Assembly (NCBI GenBank): GCA_026122225.1
Contig: JANEZZ010002885.1
Span: 434,001 to 498,000, forward strand
Direction: 5' to 3'
Source of the DNA: Heloderma charlesbogerti
Lineage: Eukaryota; Chordata; Lepidosauria; Squamata; Helodermatidae
DNA: 64,000 nucleotides
Under the pieces are notes generated by a model. The model was given only the letters and a program-made list of their open reading frames with translations. It was not told the origin of the DNA and did no database searches. The position numbers were made by a program, and so were the translations under genes. Each line of letters starts with the position of its first letter. The first letter of the stretch is position 1. This document shows positions 1-10,893 of this stretch, in pieces.

Positions 1-30
1 TCCTTGCTTTGTGGCAGCAGTACTCTATGG

Positions 31-975
31 TAGGGATGTACGAAAGGCACTTACCTGGTCCCGCAGCTTGCTTCGTGGTGGGAGGGAGGCGCTTCGGTTC
101 TCCCCCTGAAGTTCAGGCCGGGGGGGAGGCACCCCGCCTCGCCCGGCCAAAATTCAGGCCGGGGGGGAGGCGCCCCACCTCGCCCGGCCGAAATTCAGGC
201 CAGGGAGAAGCGCCCCGTCTCCCCGGGCGCGAAATTAAAAAGTGAAAAACAAACAAACACCCATGATAGGCTACATAACGATTTACGTAGCCTATCACGG
301 CTAGATTCCCAAAGTCAGCCGTGATAGGCTATGTAAATCGTTATGTAGCCTATCATGGGTGACTTTGAAGAAAAAAAAAAAGCGTGTACGCAAATGGCAG
401 CACCCATGGGCGCCGCCATTTGCGTTCCTTATTTGGTCCCGGTAGTCTACGTAAAGATTGACGTAGACTACAGTGAAAATAAGGGCAACGCTATTTGCGT
501 TCCCCTTATTTTCGCCGTAGTCTATGTAAATGTTTACGTAGACTACATGTGCCAAAATAAGGAACGCAAATGGCAGCGCCCATGGGCACCGCCATTTGCG
601 TACGCATGGTTTTTGTTTGTTTTTTTCACTCAGCCGTGATAGGCTACGTAAACATTTACGTAGCCTATCACGGTGTTTTTTAAAAATCTAGCCATGATAG
701 GCTACGTAAATCTTTATGTAGCCTATCACGTTTGTTGTTGTTGTTTTTTTAACTTGGAAATGGCGGTGGTGGCAGCCGGTCGGAAGACCGGCTGCTGCCG
801 CCACCGCCGCCAAACCGCCGCTGGAGCCGCCACCGCCGCCAGGGACATTCACACAAGGTAAGTCCCATCCCGGGGGGGGCGGGGGGGCAGACCATTTCTC
901 CACCAATTTCAGGGGGCCGAATGCGCTGGCATTCGGCCTCCCCGAGATTCGTGGAGAAATTCTCTGACATCCCTA
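31..975 (+). mobile_element. hAT-PAL copy 1, long palindromic non-autonomous hAT-like element
   Basis: The element runs from TAGGGATGT to ACATCCCTA and is flanked by a perfect 8-bp duplication, CTCTATGG (23-30 and 976-983). Near the left end (112-236) are three tandem GC-rich units of about 45 bp. Hairpins follow: TGATAGGCTA-type at 264-298, 322-355, 637-670 and 695-728; GTAGTCTACGTAAA-type at 442-471 and 517-546; ACGCAAATGG/CCATTTGCGT-type at 388-425 and 564-601; a central one at about 474-516. The left and right sets mirror each other around about 495, so 258-730 is one large palindrome built of smaller ones. Two further hairpins are at about 761-808 and 893-960. There is no transposase frame. 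The 8-bp duplication and TAGGG ends place it in hAT (established); autonomy in trans is inferred. Confidence 0.88.
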
Positions 976-2188
976 CTCTATGGCCAGCAGGTGGATCCAA
1001 GCAGTAACAGCAGCCTGCCAGCTAATCACCGTCACAGCAGCAGTGGTGATGAGCGGCCCGGCAAGCCATGGATAGAAGCGCACAATCCAGCATCCGTCGT
1101 GACTCACATGGCTCAGCCTGGTTCATGGGAGGGCCAGCTCTGCTCTCCAGCAATTGCCTTAGGAGCCTAGAAAGAACACCACCTGTGCACAAGCTGCAGA
1201 AGATTCCACTGTGCATGGGGAAAGGATGGACCCATAAGTCCACCTTCTGCAGGCCTGAGGCAGCACCAAATGCCCTTGCGCTGGGATAAGCTGGCAGACA
1301 GACAGGCGTGGAAGTGAGGTCAATCAGTGGGTCAGGATGCATAATCAACCCTTCCAGTGTGATACCCAGAGTACATGCAGGCGTGCATTCCCATTCACCG
1401 CTCAGTGCTGGCAACGGTGTGCAACTATCCCTGGATCCAGGCTCAAGATAAATGATCCGTTGCTTGATCACACATTTGTTAATAATAGTTCTTCCAAGAT
1501 GAACTTTTTCTCAGCAAACCCAGGACAACAGATGTGTAACAATGATCTTACTACTTCAGGAACTTCAGTCTGGTTTGGCATTTGTTCCCCTGGCTACTAA
1601 TAATACAATATTTTTTTGGAAATACACTTTGTGGCTTAGCATTGTACACATCTACTATTTCTTTTGGGACTTTAGTGATTAAAAAAATATAGATACCTCC
1701 GTAAATCTAGTCCCAGAGAGCAAAACATTTGTGGAGCTGTTCTTAATTATAATGTTCAACGCAACAGTTTAAAGCCAAAGCTTTTAATTTACGACAGTGC
1801 TTGTTAATTTGCAACACTGAACTTGTAGCATTTAAGTAAACATTGCACTTCTGGATGACAGATAGCTAAACACTGAAATAAAACTTCAGGAACATCGCTA
1901 CTTCGAGAGAGCTTTTCAAAGAGCTTCCAGGGCTTCAAAACCAGAGCCACCAGTCAAATGGCCACCAGTCACTTACATTTATGTGCCTTCCACTGGTAAT
2001 ATGAGGGGAAACACTTTGTAAATGTCACACAGAAGATTCTTTCAGGAGTCTAAGTAGGGCAGCCACTGATGCATCGCCAAAAAAGAGAAAACGCATCACG
2101 CTCACCACCACCCCCAAAAAAAGATGAAAAAAGAAGATCTGGATTTGCATGAAATGTGCACATGTTTATTTATATGTATACATAATGA
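976..2188. other. No assignable feature
   Basis: Unique-looking sequence with short open frames on both strands that show no recognisable domain. Only short homopolymer and A/T-rich stretches stand out. I see no gene, RNA or repeat that I can support. Confidence 0.5.
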
Positions 2189-2400
2189 GAAGACAGGATA
2201 CCCTGGAGAAGATGCTGATACCAGGGAAAGTGGAAGGCAAAAGGAAGAGGGGCCAACCAAGGGCAAGAAGGATGGACGATATTCTGGAGGTGACAGACTC
2301 GACCTTGGGGGAGCTGCAGGTGGCAACGGCCGACAGGAAGCTCTGGTGTGGGCTGGTCCATGAAATCACAAAGAGTCGGAAGCGACTGACTGAATAAACA
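2189..2400 (+). mobile_element. RTE/Bov-B-like LINE 3' end, 5'-truncated and old
   Basis: One frame ends in ...GLVHEITKSRKRLTE and stops, closely resembling the Bov-B C-terminus (VHGVTKSRTRLND) at 31942 in this window. Upstream, the same frame has LEKMLIPGKVEGKRKRGQPR, aligning with the Bov-B segment LEKTLMLGKTEGKRRRGRQR. The sequence is clearly more diverged than the three Bov-B copies, so it is an older insertion or a related RTE subfamily. It ends in a short A-rich tail. Only the last ~70 codons are present. Confidence 0.75.
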
Positions 2401-2925
2401 AAATAGAAGCAAACTGAGAAATAATTACGAGAATTTAAATAGAAAGATTTAAAGAGGAGAAAACCTCCCTCAGGTTGATTGAGAACTTGAGCCAGCTCTG
2501 CTTGACTCTGGGGAACGGCCTTTATTTGCAAGGCCAGAAGCAGGGCAGCAACACGCTGGTGGTGGAGACCCCAAAGGGGGAGACCCCAAAGCGGGTTGCC
2601 CCACTGGGGGAAGACATTTTGGGCAGGAAGATGCAAAGTCACGGGCCACCCCTCTTACACCCTGGCCAATTTGGTTGTTTAGATTCTTTGGCAGCGGATT
2701 AGTTGCCTTCCTAGGGCCTAATTATGTGACCTCAGCGGGGCAATTAGTGTAGTGATGGGTAGTGGGATGTATGGCATAACAGGAACATGGCCCAGTGTCA
2801 TGTCCCCGCTGGAGGAATCCTCCTTCTCTGAGGAGCTAGAATTCCCAGAGATGGCCTAAAACCAAGGCTCCACCCATGGCTCCACCTGGGGGAACCTGGG
2901 CCCCCAGGGGAGATGACTATGGTTC
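2401..2925. other. Unassigned sequence before solo LTR
   Basis: At about 2567-2600 a short direct repeat (GAGACCCCAAAG twice) occurs. The rest has no feature I can name. Confidence 0.4.
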
Positions 2926-3455
2926 TGTCAAGGGCTCCCTGGAGGGCTCTCTCAGTCTAATCCAGTAGCTAAGTCCAGACACAGACAAAGGGATTCCTTT
3001 CAAAGCTTTATTCTTCTTTTACAACTTAACAACTATACCGTTTGCAACTAGATCTGAGCAGTACAGTACCTATGCCCTAAGTTGGAACAGTTGGTCCCCG
3101 TTTGAAAGGGAATTACTGGCAGACCCCTGAACTTAAGGACTAGGGGGAGTCCCTCCCCTTTTCCCTTGGATCCTCTGGGCGCAGCCTTTGTTTGCGCGCC
3201 AACCGGGCACTACGCCTCCTTTCCGCGCCCTCCATTTGGCGCCGCTCTCTGCGTCTGCGTCGCGCATCCACCAAGTCTGCTATCTGTGCTCGGTCACTCC
3301 CTAGACTTCTAAATAAACTAGGAATGCTGGTGGGAGGAATCTCCGTCAGCTGTTGGCCCTGGGAAAGAGGAGCGCGCTCCTCTCCCAGGAGCGACTGCTC
3401 TTCCTCAGAATCAGAACTACTCTGGGATTCTATGGGCTCAGTGTCCACCCTGACA
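2926..3455 (-). mobile_element. Solo LTR, probably Gypsy/ERV-type retroelement
   Basis: The sequence starts TGTCAAGGG, ends CACCCTGACA, and is flanked by a perfect 5-bp duplication, GGTTC (2921-2925 and 3456-3460). On the minus strand an AATAAA signal lies near 3010, where an LTR polyadenylation signal would be expected. No internal coding region or second LTR is next to it, so it is a solo LTR left by LTR-LTR recombination. A 102-codon minus-strand frame (3448-3140) lies wholly inside. It is acidic at the N-terminus (SSSDSEEEQ) and Arg-rich at the C-terminus (ARRRRRERRQ). I treat it as incidental to the LTR and not as a gene. The family (Gypsy versus ERV) cannot be settled from the LTR alone. 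Confidence 0.8.
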
Positions 3456-3539
3456 GGTTCTACCTCTGCAGGAGGATGTGAGTTCTGCCTCTAAGGCTTT
3501 CAATTGGTCCCCTTGTCATGGTCAGATCACCACCTGTAG

Positions 3540-4074
3540 AAATTCAGACTGAGAGCAGCTTTTCCCCTCTGCAAGAATCTGGAGACTATTAAGATGGTCC
3601 ACCCCTGAAGGCTAATGGTTCCAGATGGTTTCCAGAGAGCTTGGAGGGGGGGTTTCCTGGCTGATATGGCTGGTGCTCCTGTCAAAACCCTGTTCATCTG
3701 TGCAATACAGAAAGGGGGGCTCAACAGGCCCTTCTCGGTGGTGGTTCCCCGATTATGGAATGCTCTGCCCACTGAGCGCCAATATTGTTATCTTTCCAGC
3801 ACTAGGTTAAGACTGTCCTCTTCTCCTAGGCATTGGAGGGGCATATGATAGGGCATTTATGTCCACTGTTTTTATCAGTTAAAGTATCTTACTGTAACTT
3901 TTAGCTGTGTAAATTCTTTTTAAATGTTGTATGTTAAAAAAATTATATTATATTTCTATTGTATTGTATTCGTAGATTGTACTTTTTGTGAACCTCCCAG
4001 AGAGCTTTGGCTATTGGGTAGTATAGAAATGAAAATAATAATAATAATTATAATAATAATAATAATAATAATAC
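3540..4074 (+). mobile_element. L2-type LINE 3' end with ATA-repeat tail
   Basis: The segment contains a decayed frame with LWNALPTE (about 3755), a motif also seen as LWNTLP and similar in the other L2-like tails of this window. A T/A-rich 3' UTR follows, then the phrase GAGAGCTTTGGCTATTGGGT and a terminal (ATA/AAT)n run at 4036-4074. The terminal 3-bp microsatellite is typical of L2/CR1-group 3' ends. It is 5'-truncated and has no intact ORF. Confidence 0.65.
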
Positions 4075-5527
4075 CAGAATCCTGCATAAATATCTTCCTA
4101 AGCAATTGTATACAGCTGCAAAGTCATGTATAGCATGTAATTGGAAGTCCCAAAGCAACCAGTGGGTTGTTAAAATGTGGGAGACTATGACTATGCATAA
4201 ACTTACTCAGCAAGTGCAGCAAGCAAGGATCCTTACTTTAAGAAAGATATTATGGCCCCATGGTTTCCATTTATTTCTTGTGTTGAAGCTCTTCAAACTT
4301 TTCATCAAATTCCAGCCAAGTACAGTTGCCTATATTTTTGCTGACTAATACACATACACACAAAATAACACACACTCCTTTCATATGTTGTTTAAATTGT
4401 ATTTTTATTCTTTCATTAGATATTGAGCTCCTACTTAGGCCGTTTTACTATTGTATGTGATACCTAACGTGGGTACTTACACTTTTCAGTGAGTCGCATC
4501 ATCTATTTAATCACCTTCCCTGGTACTCTGTTGTGAATTAGAGTATAATATGGTCTAAGGGTGGAAGCCAGGGCTGGATGCAGGTTGCTGCGGCACTCAG
4601 CAAAGATGGCGTCTCTGGGCCCTCATGCTCTCCAATCCCCCCCTTCCCCTCCCCCATCTGCTCGCTCACCCAATCGGCCACTCAGAGGGAGAAGACAGGC
4701 TGCAGCTTCTTACCACACCATCACTGATTGTTCAATCACCTAAACAGCAAGGGATGAAGCACAATGGCAGAACAAGAAGCAGCCTACAGTCTTCCACTGG
4801 GCAATGGACTGGGTGAAGCAGTGAGAGAAAAGATTGGAAGGGCCAGTGCGGGCTCCAGGTTTTTGAGGGCCCTTGGGCAAGACACCCTCAATGGCCACCC
4901 AGCCTCAATAAGTATTTTTTCACCAACATTGTCAATAGCTGCTATTGCTCCTCCTCCTCCTCTTTCCCATCATTCCTACCATGTGCATACTTGAGAGGCA
5001 GATTGCCAGTGGACAAGCAGGCAGTGGCATCTACCACTCCACGTCTTCACCACCACCATTGCCTGGGCCAGAGCAAGATATAGGATGAACAAGTAAGTTG
5101 CAATGGTGAAGAGGAAGAGCAAGTCCAGAGGGCCCCTGCTAGGGTGTGGTCCCTCAGCAGGTGCTCAACCATGCCTACCCTTGACACCAATACTGGGAAG
5201 GAGGAGAAGCCCCCATTTGCTGCCATGTTTCAGGTGCAGACTGTATTTTTCATTTCAAAAGAGCTGAATGAGCATTTACGTGTTTCTCTATTCATCTGTC
5301 ATTTATTAATTATACAAAGGAAATATTGTTTTTTCAATTGCAAAACTGTTCTAGGGATAGGGGACAGTTTCTTGGTGACATCACAGGAGCTAGCCAATCA
5401 GCGGCATGCACAGCTGGCATTTACATTTGGACTGAGTGCAGTGTGGCCCTTCCAGAGTGCAAAGTGTTACATTTATCTTCAGGCCACCCCATGTGTAGCT
5501 TTAACAATAAAGTCTTAATAAAGATTT
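4075..5527. other. Mostly unassigned; diverged DNA-element fragment at about 4568-4900
   Basis: Around 4840-4890 the sequence GGGCCCTTGGGCAAGACACC matches in reverse orientation the stretch at about 50907-50935, so a repeat shared with the 50.8-50.95 kb region is present. A CAGGGCTGGATGC start near 4571 could be its end. The remainder has no recognisable coding region; open frames up to 124 codons here lack any motif. Confidence 0.35.
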
Positions 5528-5690
5528 GGCGGGAAAGGTAACAGCGCTCCGTGCACCTCAGTGTTCAGTCATGCCAGCCACATGACCACGGAAGTGTCTT
5601 TGGACAGCGCTGGCTCTTCAGCTTAGAAATGGGGATGAGCACCGCACCCTAGAGTCGGACACGACTGGTTGGGGACACCTTTTTAAAAAA
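5528..5690 (+). mobile_element. Sauria-type SINE, 5'-truncated
   Basis: The segment carries the central and 3' blocks remembered for Sauria SINEs: GGCGGGAAAGGTAACAGCGC, then GTCATGCCAGCCACATGACC, then GATGAGCACCGCACCC, then AGAGTCGGACACGACTGG. The last block is the Bov-B-derived 3' tail and matches the Bov-B end at 31916-31933 of this window. This is known biology: Sauria SINEs are squamate-specific and mobilised by Bov-B. The tRNA-like head with the pol III promoter is missing. Confidence 0.85.
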
Positions 5691-6837
5691 TAATAATCTA
5701 CAAACAGTTCTCATTCTTTAAAATAAAAGTGTCTGAACTTCCAGCCTATTTATAAACATCTGCACTAGCCATGAACATTCATACCCGCTTAATACCCATT
5801 ATGAAAAGATGCATCTCTGATCGCATTTCACCTGTAATTGCCATGAAAAATGACAAATATTTAAGTAATAAACAATTTCAAACAATTCAGTGGAACTACC
5901 CTGCCTACTCACTTCCCTTTCCCCTTTCCATTCCCAGGAAGAAAACAAAGCTGTATTGCTGACTGCATTTTCCCCATTGTCCCAAGGTCATTCAGAAGAC
6001 ATTCACCTTGGCCTGTGGTTAGGAACAAATGATTTAATATTGGGCTACAATACCCTGGCAGAAGTGGTAGGAATCACAGAATGAAAGTGTGGTACAAATG
6101 AAATTCCATTCCTGTCTCCTGGAGGGAACAGAAATTCCATCATCCTGGAGTCTGCTCCCTTTTATACTCCCCCCACCGAGTTTAGAAAATCCCATGAGAA
6201 TCCACATTCCACATTCCACAAAGATATCAACGTGATATAAATACATTCTTCACATGACTGGGGGAAGGGCAATAGGCTAGAGAGGAACAGTCATATTTAT
6301 TGCCTTTCCAAAAGGAGAGACAAGATAACAACATAGATATAACATGGGAAACGTTATCTGAAACTATGGATGTGGCACTGGAATATACCGTGGCTCCATC
6401 CAGCTAGATCATGGATCTTTACACAACTAAGATCAAGTCACTCACACAGAGGACACAGCCAGGGTACATGAGGCCACAGTGGCAGATTGAGCAAGAAGTA
6501 TGCCTCTTTCCGAGAAGTATAATGAAAAGGGAACCTCCAAAACCAGAGGGAGAAGATCTGTCATATCGTAATAGTTCCTCCATTCTTATTCTTCGAATTC
6601 AGTGAATTTACCACAAGCCAGTTATAAGCACTTGCATACAGACACTTGTCCTTTTACTACAAAAGTCTCTCTCCCCATGCCAATATGTGTGGTCTTTTTC
6701 TTCAACCAAAAATTGTCAACTTGGGAGGATAGGGCCAGCATCAAGGCTGTTGTTTTTTAAGTAGAGACCACAGTGTTCCATGAGTGGGTTTTTAATACAA
6801 AAGAACCAAAACCAGGATACCCAGTAGTGTATGTCTA
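5691..6837. other. No assignable feature
   Basis: No repeat family, conserved frame or RNA gene can be supported here. Confidence 0.4.
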
Positions 6838-6842
6838 GATCA

Positions 6843-7000
6843 GGGGTGCACAACCTTTGCAGCCCTGAAGGGATTTGGTGTCTGTACAGGTGGGGTGGAG
6901 ACACACATACACACACAGTGGGGTTGAGGGGAGACTTTAACCTCTCCCCTATCCCAGCAATCCTGCACAAGATGCGGAGAACAGAAGAGGAATGCATAGG
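6843..7000. mobile_element. Possible hAT-type element start
   Basis: CAGGGGTGCACAACCTTTGC resembles hAT (Charlie-like) 5' termini, but no matching right end or target duplication could be found. A short CA run lies at about 6900-6920. Confidence 0.3.
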
Positions 7001-7004
7001 AACA

Positions 7005-7130
7005 TATATTCATTGCACACATAAACAGAAAAAGTCCTACAACTCCAAGCATTCCCCAGCCAGCCATGCTGAGGAACGCTGGGAATTGAAGGACTTTTGT
7101 TCAGTCTAAACATGCATAGGATTGTGCTAC
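7005..7130. mobile_element. Palindromic MITE related to the 33.83-kb copy
   Basis: The arms GAAAAAGTCCTACAACTCC and GGAATTGAAGGACTTTTGTTC are inverted copies around a GC-richer centre, and the right end carries GCATAGGATTGTGC. The same arms occur at 33831-33941, where the ends are better preserved. Confidence 0.6.
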
Positions 7131-7131
7131 A

Positions 7132-7480
7132 TTTATTTATTTAGAGATTTCTATCCTGCCCTTCCAGTACCTATGCACTACTCAGAGTGGCTTAAAACAA
7201 TTTAAAATCAGAATGTTATAAAATACAATAAAGAGACATTAAAATGCAAGAAAATTACTGCAACTAACATATTTTAGAAGAATGCAATGAAGGCAAAGTC
7301 CACAGACAAAACATAACCTTTACATAAAACAGCAGATATTTGGCAGCCAAAAGTATGCTGGAATAAAAATGGCTTTACCAACCCGCAACAGACAGCCCAG
7401 GAGGAGCCCTCACATGCTTCACAGGGCAAGGTGTTCCACAGTATTTGTGCACCCACTGAAAAGGCCCAATCTGTTATGAA
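7132..7480 (-). mobile_element. L2-type LINE 3' end
   Basis: In reverse orientation the segment shows a TTTATTTATTTA tail complement (7131-7142), then an A/T-rich 3' UTR. At 7400-7470 it carries the complement of an LWNTLP coding remnant followed by GAP/GFP-like residues, as in the other L2 tails here. It is 5'-truncated. Confidence 0.55.
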
Positions 7481-7718
7481 CCATGCCTCTACGCTATGTA
7501 GGACTCAGGGAAGGTCTCTCCTGATCTTAGCAAACTGGGAGGATGCTATAGGTGGGTGTAATCACACACTGATGGCACTGTATTTCTCTCCCCATTTAAT
7601 GAAGTGGGAATTTTATAACTTTTTACATTTCTGAATTTTCACTAAACTACTGAAAGACACCTCTCAGAGAAATATTTGAATTTTTAAAAATTACATCATC
7701 CTCCAAAAAATATGTCAA

Positions 7719-7929
7719 GGACAGTATCCATCGCATAACAACTGCTAATGTAAATTACATTGTGCTAGTGTAAACATCAATAGCATCAGTAAATGTCAAC
7801 AGCTTTACTGATGCACTGACTTCCCCAGGAAATATCACACTAGCTAACACTATAGGTGTTGTGCTACAGTTGTTTACACTAGCACAACATAATTTACATT
7901 AGCAGTTGTGCCCCCATTGGATACTGCCC
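7719..7929. mobile_element. MITE with ~57-bp terminal inverted repeats
   Basis: The left arm begins GGACAGTATCC and runs to GCTAGTGTAAAC. The right arm is its inverse, ending GGATACTGCCC. Both arms carry AACTGCTAATGTAAATTA. CAA flanks both sides (7716-7718 and 7930-7932), consistent with a 3-bp target duplication. That, with GG(G)-CC(C) ends, suggests a PIF/Harbinger-like MITE, but the superfamily is inferred. No coding capacity. Confidence 0.7.
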
Positions 7930-7932
7930 CAA

Positions 7933-8747
7933 GCTTCATTATTTACTAGCTCCACCCCAAAATGTTAAGAAATAATTTAAAAAGAAACTGCGGTAAGTCG
8001 ATCATATTTCCTCTGATTTCTCTGAAATCTGGGCAGCTTGTACAACTGTCAAAGAAGATTCTTCATACCAAACTTCATAGTTAGAACAAATCAATGTTAT
8101 AAGGTTCAAGCTTGTATAATTTATAATGAAAGAACATTAAAAAGTGGGCATGCCTTAACTATTATAGTTGCCCCCATGGCTTTATGACCAAGAAAGAGTG
8201 TGAGGGGAGGGGTGCTGGGAGGGCTGGAACTGAACTGAACATTATCAACCATTATGGGAAGAAAAATAAACAACACAAAGAAAGAGAAGGAGTAGCAATA
8301 GACTAAAAGAAGAAACGTTTCTGAAAAGAAAAAAAATACAGAAAGTAGAGCTATAAGGATATGGCATTACAAAAAAAAAATACCTTCAAGAACAATAAAA
8401 AATGTACAAATGCTCAGTGACAAAAAATGCTAAATGTAATTATTGCCAATAGTTACCCAAGTCTGAAAAACAAAACAAAAATGACAGTATAAGAGAAACA
8501 TTTTTGTTTTCATTTCTTACTTTTCTTTCCTTTCATTTTTCCCCCTTTCTTTTTTGCTTTTTGTTTGATTCTTTCAAAGGGGAGCTGTCTTATCCTATCT
8601 CAGCTCAGCATGGGGCTCGGAGACTGGGCTGCAGTGTTGGCACTGCCTGGAAAGGCTGGATCACATCTGGCACAACAAAGTCACATGCAATTATTCAAGG
8701 CCACATCCAGTAAGGCAATGCAGGTTCCCCACAGGCAAGTCAAGGTA
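7933..8747. other. No assignable feature
   Basis: A/T-rich unique-looking sequence. Nothing was supportable on either strand. Confidence 0.4.
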
Positions 8748-9098
8748 TGTCAGGACCCTGGACAGATCACTGTCTGATACTCACCCACAAAGAGCACTTG
8801 TCACAGCAACATGCAGAGGCCTTCTGAAGTTTTATGAATAGCTGGCAAGTCTAGACTTGCTTTAACTCCACCCCGTCTGAGGAACCATCTACTTCTTAAA
8901 GGGCCATCATCCAATTCTGATGTTACTGGCTCCTACAGTGTGGGGAACTGCATCAGAGGGGTGCCCTCTGAGTCTGGTACAGCCATGTCTTCTGGCTAGG
9001 AAGGTCCTGGAACAGCTGATATGAGTTACTGGATGAAGCTCCCCCCCTCCGAGTCCTCCTTTGAACTAGAGAGTGGACTAAGGCCAGAGAACATGACA
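8748..9098 (-). mobile_element. Possible solo LTR
   Basis: It starts TGTCAGGACCC and ends ACATGACA, resembling the TGTCAGG...CCTGACA ends of the two better LTRs at 2926 and 26774. A CTCCGAGTCCTCCTTTG stretch resembles the acidic-codon block in the 2926 LTR. No matching target duplication was found (AGGTA versus GCAAC) and no clear polyA signal, so this is tentative. Confidence 0.35.
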
Positions 9099-9199
9099 GC
9101 AACTTCCAAAGTGTAGCCTTTAGTATCACCCTTGCAGCTTCCCAAAGGCAGTCAACCTTTATGCAATATGTTCTTTACATTAGCTTCTAGGCAAGAGAT

Positions 9200-9242
9200 G
9201 GTACAATTTATTCTGGAATAGTACAATTTATTCTGGAATATT
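9200..9242. repeat. Short tandem duplication, ~20-bp unit twice
   Basis: GTACAATTTATTCTGGAATA occurs twice in direct succession. Confidence 0.85.
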
Positions 9243-9879
9243 GCAATTAAAATCTGCTAGAAAACTCCAGTAAAAGCGGTTATAACAACTGCAGCCTAAA
9301 ATGTTTTTCTTAATGCATTGTAACATCTTGATGCTGGTGTGTGTGAGCAAAACTGAAAGATAATTAGTGACTGTAGCTAGTTGTAAGAATTGGAGGTTGG
9401 AAAGTATCTTGTGCCTCTAGTCTTCTTCTGAATATCAACCCATTAGTTCATCTGACAAGCAATGTGTCTTCTGTTAAGAAAGAATTCAATTCAAGCATGC
9501 TGTCAGTGGCTTTTCCCTTATAAGCCAAATGCTCTGTGAATCTTAAATTACATTTTCCCTTGTTCTGGATTTCTTCATTTTAAGAAACAATTGCCCTGAA
9601 ATTTAATTCAAATGTATGTCAGTTAGGCAAAATATACCCATTAAAATATGTGTAGCCATTTAATCTAATTATTCTTCCCTAGTAGAGCTATAATTCCACT
9701 GCCTAATTCATATTTTTTTTATTTAAACAATATGTTGACTTAAAAAAAAGAGAACTAAAGATAGAGCAGTACTTGCATATTCATCCATTTTGAATTCATT
9801 TTTTAAAAAAGTATGTCAAGAACCTTACTGTTACCATCAACAGTAATTGCAGAGGGAGATGAGGTGGGAAGAAGGGCGA
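9243..9879. other. No assignable feature
   Basis: A/T-rich sequence without recognisable repeats or coding. Confidence 0.4.
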
Positions 9880-10054
9880 TACTACCAGCCCTGTTGAAAA
9901 CCACCTGCTTTTTTGTTCTTCCCTCCCCATTCCCTTTTTCCTTTTGTGTCATGCCTTCAGATTCTAAGCCTTGTCTTTGTGATGGTTTGTAAGCTGCTTC
10001 AGAACCCTTTTTAGCTGAGGAGTGAGATAAAAATGCTCCAAATAAATAAATAAA
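9880..10054 (+). mobile_element. LINE 3' tail (CR1/L2 group)
   Basis: A T/C-rich 3' UTR is followed by TTTGTAAGCTGCTTCAGAAC and GAGATAAAAATGCTCC and an (AAATA)n terminus at 10037-10056. This is the usual layout of L2-like 3' ends in this window. Confidence 0.5.
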
Positions 10055-10387
10055 TAACCTTGATAGCTGTTCACTTTTTATTCCAATCAGATTCTGTGTA
10101 ATCTAAATTCACAAGTTGCTCAGACACGTAAACCTCAGTCATGCAGAAGGTTTATAACATTTGCATGGCTCCACATGGATAACTGCATAACAGTGGGCTG
10201 AAAAATGGAATGTAGGGGCCAAGCTAGACATGACTTGAAATGCAACTTTACCTTTAACATGCACATTTTTAAAAATGCAAATAGCAGTGGCTGGGGAAGG
10301 TGCTGAGAATGGGCAGGGTCTCAGCAAGCAGGGAAGGGGCAGTTTAACTCTTTCCTCCTCTGCTGAGGTCCTGACAAAAATAGCTCC

Positions 10388-10470
10388 TCCAAGGCTGCAA
10401 TCTCAAACCCACTTACCTAGAATTAAGTCTCATTAAGCTCAATGAGACTTACATCTGAGTAGACAGGTCT
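10388..10470. repeat. Repeat W copy (short quasi-palindrome)
   Basis: It carries the two inverted half-sites of the W family: AGTCTCATTAAGC and its inverse around AATGAGACTTACATCTGAGTAGAC. W copies recur throughout the window (for example 14255, 21470, 24250, 35600, 37894) with the signature GCAATCCTATGCAT...TTACTTCTGAGTA...ATAGGATTGC. Confidence 0.5.
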
Positions 10471-10530
10471 AGCTTTACACTGCAAAGCTGTTTTTACATT
10501 GGGAGGAAAGCTCCCAATGCAAATAGCGCA

Positions 10531-10558
10531 TACACACACACACACACACACACACACT
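10531..10558. repeat. (CA)n microsatellite
   Basis: Uninterrupted CA dinucleotide run of about 28 bp. Confidence 0.97.
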
Positions 10559-10893
10559 AATATTCATTAAGGGCGCAATCCTATCGAGATAGACGTAAGC
10601 CTCTCCTCCACACTCTGCCTGCCCTGCATTTTTGGCTAGATGTTCGATTTTGCGCATCTAGCTGGGGCTGCGGAGAGGGGGTGGGAATGGGCCTGGAGAC
10701 CCCATAGGAAGCAACGTAAAAGGACTTCCACAGTTTTACCCCCTGCCCACCCCCAGGAACACCCCCTTTTTGCCCTCTCCATGCTTCATTTTACAAGGCA
10801 GCCACCATGATTCTCCTCACACTGGCTAGGGGGCAGTGAGCACAGTTTCCTTTCTCCAAGCTTGGAGTGCTGTCTACTGATTCCATGATTCTA

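Noticed and set aside
258..730. CRISPR-like array of regularly spaced repeats
   Set aside because: The repeats are palindromes in mirrored order inside a transposon with 8-bp duplications, spacers are themselves repeats, and the sequence context is vertebrate nuclear DNA.
3140..3448. Candidate small basic/acidic protein gene
   Set aside because: It lies completely inside a solo LTR with intact target duplication, so LTR sequence is the simpler explanation. It is kept as a finding for a conservation test only.
5500..5530. Polyadenylation signals (AATAAAG) of a host gene
   Set aside because: Two close AATAAA words occur, but there is no coding region upstream in any frame with recognisable features.
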